DNA from: Phycisphaerae bacterium
GTDB taxonomy: Bacteria; Planctomycetota; Phycisphaerae; Sedimentisphaerales; Anaerobacaceae
DNA: 6,648 nucleotides
Direction: 5' to 3'
NCBI GenBank assembly: GCA_030602845.1
Contig: JAUVYZ010000117.1
Span: forward strand, 1-6,648
Below the pieces are notes generated by a model, which was not told where the DNA came from, did not search any database, and saw only the letters and a list, made by a program, of their open reading frames with translations. A program made the translations under genes and the position numbers. This document shows, piece by piece, positions 5,551 to 6,648 of this stretch; position 1 is the first letter of the stretch; the number at the start of each line of letters is the position of its first letter.

Positions 5551-5585
5551 AAATCGTAAATCGTCAATAGTAAATAGTCAATTGA
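5551..5585. repeat. Five-unit heptamer array
   Basis: In exact 7-base phase: AAATCGT, AAATCGT, CAATAGT, AAATAGT, CAATTGA. The first two are identical and the consensus is MAATMGT. The phase and AT-rich wording match the array before rpoD (311-352). Two more heptamers, GATATTG and GATATTC, lie at 5499-5512. Confidence 0.6.
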
Positions 5586-5607
5586 AACGCCCCGCCCTCT
5601 GGCCGGG

Positions 5608-5630
5608 GGTGCCCGCGCAGGCGGGTATCC
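5608..5630. repeat. REP-like palindrome, diverged copy 2
   Basis: CCCGC (5612-5616) pairs with GCGGG (5621-5625) across GCAG. The flanks GGTG and TATCC look like altered versions of the ATTCC/GGAAT arms of copy 1, with a GC-rich core instead. A degenerate series ATCCGCGTA, ATCCTGTGA, AATTCGTGG continues directly from it (5627-5653). Confidence 0.5.
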
Positions 5631-5664
5631 GCGTAATCCTGTGAAATTCGTGGTTAAATATTAT

Positions 5665-5985
5665 CCCGGATTTCCCAAGTAGTCCGTGACAAATGGACTG
5701 TGATTTGACAGTATAGAGCCTATGGAGACCACTCAAACCAGTTTCGATCATCTGATACGGGAGAACCCAATGGGTGAAGCACGCAAGGACGTTCTTAGGC
5801 TCGGATTTGACCGTAGATTGAAGCTTGAATTTCACGGAGCCAGGATCACCAGTGATGCAGGTTTGCCGGCCTACCGGGAGCTTGATGAGGCTCTCGGCCT
5901 GACCTCGGCGATTGATTCAGAGCTTCATGACATTCGAACGGGCAAGAACACCCAACACGATATCGCCGCTTTGCTCAGGCAGTCG
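5665..5985 (+). mobile_element. Left-end remnant of an IS1380-family insertion sequence
   Basis: The transposase start encoded here (5770 on) is of IS1380 type. About 105 bases upstream, CCCGGATTTCCC (from 5665) resembles the CCTAGATT-type terminal repeat of this family (known from ISEcp1) and is a plausible left end. An AGTCC/GGACT inverted repeat (5681-5685, 5695-5699) lies just inside. Recognisable homology stops near 5985 and no right end is visible, so most of the element, usually about 1.6 kb, is missing. The left boundary is inferred and no target duplication can be assigned. Confidence 0.6.
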
Positions 5986-6072
5986 AATTTCTTACTTATC
6001 CGGCTATCCGCCCACCGGCTATGGCAAACGAAATCAACAGCGGCGGATTCTTGGAAGGGAGATTCCAAATGA
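5770..6072 (+). pseudogene. Truncated IS1380-family transposase (N-terminal ~70 residues)
   Basis: IS1380 transposases are DDE enzymes of about 450 residues. Only the start remains: MGEARKDVLRLGFDRRLKL, EFHGARITSDAGLPAYRELD, EALGLTSAID and DIAALLRQS match the family's N-terminal pattern (F.GG.ITSDAGL...RE.D..LGLT...HS...LLRQ). Where the family continues with VY..LAGYED, this frame switches near 5985 to an unrelated tail and stops at TGA 6070-6072, so the catalytic DDE domain is absent. ATG 5770 has GGGAG (5759-5763) 6 bases upstream; the ATG at 5722 in the same frame has no ribosome site. The stop overlaps the next gene's ATG at 6069 (ATGA), so translation of this remnant could couple to the downstream gene. 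Confidence 0.8.
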
Positions 6073-6648
6073 CCGTCTCAAAACCTCCGAATCGAGTGAA
6101 CTTACGTTTGCAAGGGCTGGTTCTGCTGTTTGCCGTGGTGGTGCTTCCTCTGGGCGCGGTTCATGCTCAAGATACCAAGGCGTCGGAGCAAGCTGGTCCC
6201 GTAATCATCTATGATGGGGAGCTTGGCGTTTACAACGACCTGTCTTATGACAATTTGTCCGACGACGGACTCTCCTGGGAAGAGCGGACGCGCCTGTTCG
6301 GCGGGGAGACGGTTCACTACGCTGAGCTGACGGCCGAACAGCGCCAGGCAAAGGAGAAGGAGCTTGCGGATCTGCTGGCCAAGATCGACATAAAGCTCGT
6401 CAGGCGGTGCGAGGCCGACATCCGCAAGTGGCTCGACCAGCAGGCGGAGAAACTCCCGACAGCTTACTCGGGCGGAGACATCAACAACGTCAGGTTCGGC
6501 GCGGTCGCCTTCTTCAGGGCCTACGAGATCTTCGGCGACAAGAAATACCTCGATGCGGGATTGGCCCGCGCGAACCTGATTCTCAAGGCGCAATGGCCCA
6601 AAGGCCACTGGCCCTGGGGAAGCTACGGGGAAGACTTTGTCCGCATTC
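6069..6648 (+). CDS. Secreted protein, probably pectate-lyase-like (3' end outside window)
   Basis: ATG 6069 follows GGGAG (6058-6062) by 6 bases; an in-frame ATG at 6021 lacks a ribosome site. The visible 193 residues begin with a signal peptide: a basic start with NRVNLRLQ, a hydrophobic core GLVLLFAVVVLPLGA, and a likely cut after VHA (33/34). A mature acidic part (40-80) follows, then a charged helical stretch (85-130), then alternating helices with RFGAVAFFRAYEIFGDKKY (142-160) and LARANLILKAQWPKGHWPWG (165-184). The 'ilkaQwP.GhWP.g' pattern after paired helices recalls pectic acid lyases (PL10) and other alpha/alpha-barrel polysaccharide enzymes, but the catalytic part lies beyond the edge, so the activity is inference. 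Three sampled 60-base lines here are 57-65% GC against 42-45% in sampled rpoD and coiled-coil gene lines. It sits directly after the IS remnant. Confidence 0.75.
   Translation, partial: MTVSKPPNRVNLRLQGLVLLFAVVVLPLGAVHAQDTKASEQAGPVIIYDGELGVYNDLSYDNLSDDGLSWEERTRLFGGETVHYAELTAEQRQAKEKELADLLAKIDIKLVRRCEADIRKWLDQQAEKLPTAYSGGDINNVRFGAVAFFRAYEIFGDKKYLDAGLARANLILKAQWPKGHWPWGSYGEDFVRI

Larger units (their letters stand above)
5379..5664. other. Gene-free, repeat-packed stretch before the IS remnant
   Basis: No coding frame here has a ribosome site or a family-like product; the open frames on both strands are translations of repeats. Contents from left to right: a GC-rich part with the 11-mer CCTCTGGCCGG (5445-5455, repeated at 5596-5606); GATATTG/GATATTC heptamers (5499-5512); a REP-like palindrome (5521-5541); a five-unit heptamer array (5551-5585); a second, diverged palindrome (5608-5630); and a degenerate 9-10-base repeat (5627-5656). 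Confidence 0.6.

Noticed and set aside
5313..5567. 84-residue minus-strand frame
   Set aside because: Its product (for example GFRVKHGMTERISNIEQ) is the translation of the palindrome and heptamer repeats, and it runs over the terminator.
6102..6608. 168-residue minus-strand frame
   Set aside because: It is antisense to the secreted protein, which has a signal peptide and ribosome site. The frame is a by-product of high-GC coding sequence.

Overview
The window looks like a piece of a planctomycete chromosome, most likely a Phycisphaerae (Sedimentisphaerales-like) genome. This is inferred from the gene order, an IS1380-type transposase start, degenerate heptamer repeats between genes, and a secreted polysaccharide-lyase-like gene at the right edge. 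There is no rRNA marker, so the taxonomic call is tentative. Coding density is moderate, and the gaps between genes are unusually rich in short repeats and hairpins.

Left part (2-2663), housekeeping. The tail of a gene that is probably dnaG (DNA primase) is followed 55 bases later by the principal sigma factor rpoD (GTG start at 366). This is the common primase-sigma pair. After rpoD come an octamer repeat array, a possible 21-codon small ORF with a strong Shine-Dalgarno, and a terminator. A textbook sigma-70 promoter (TTGACG-17-TATAAG) then drives a 68-residue cold-shock protein through a leader of about 100 bases that contains a perfect 7-bp inverted repeat. A strong hairpin flanked by A-run and T-run closes this block and probably terminates transcription from both sides.

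Middle part (2758-5307). A fumarylacetoacetate-hydrolase-family enzyme lies on the minus strand. Diverging from it is a 261-residue coiled-coil protein of unknown function with one membrane segment at its extreme C-terminus. After a 340-base gap holding two copies of a hairpin-forming 23-base repeat comes a 107-residue single-pass membrane protein. It has a Pro/Gln-rich linker and an Asp/Glu/Tyr tail, and a good terminator follows. Neither membrane protein is one I recognise.

Right part (5379-6648). A gene-free stretch packed with degenerate heptamer arrays and REP-like palindromes leads into the left end and first ~70 codons of an IS1380-family transposase. Homology stops abruptly near 5985. 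The out-of-frame tail ends in a TGA that overlaps the ATG (ATGA) of a secreted protein, which runs off the right edge and resembles the alpha/alpha-barrel pectic acid lyases.

I found no CRISPR array, tRNA, defence locus or complete mobile element, and nothing that clearly amounts to a new multi-gene system. The most unusual features are the recurring heptamer-phased intergenic arrays, the two orphan membrane proteins, and the junction of the IS remnant with the secreted lyase-like gene.
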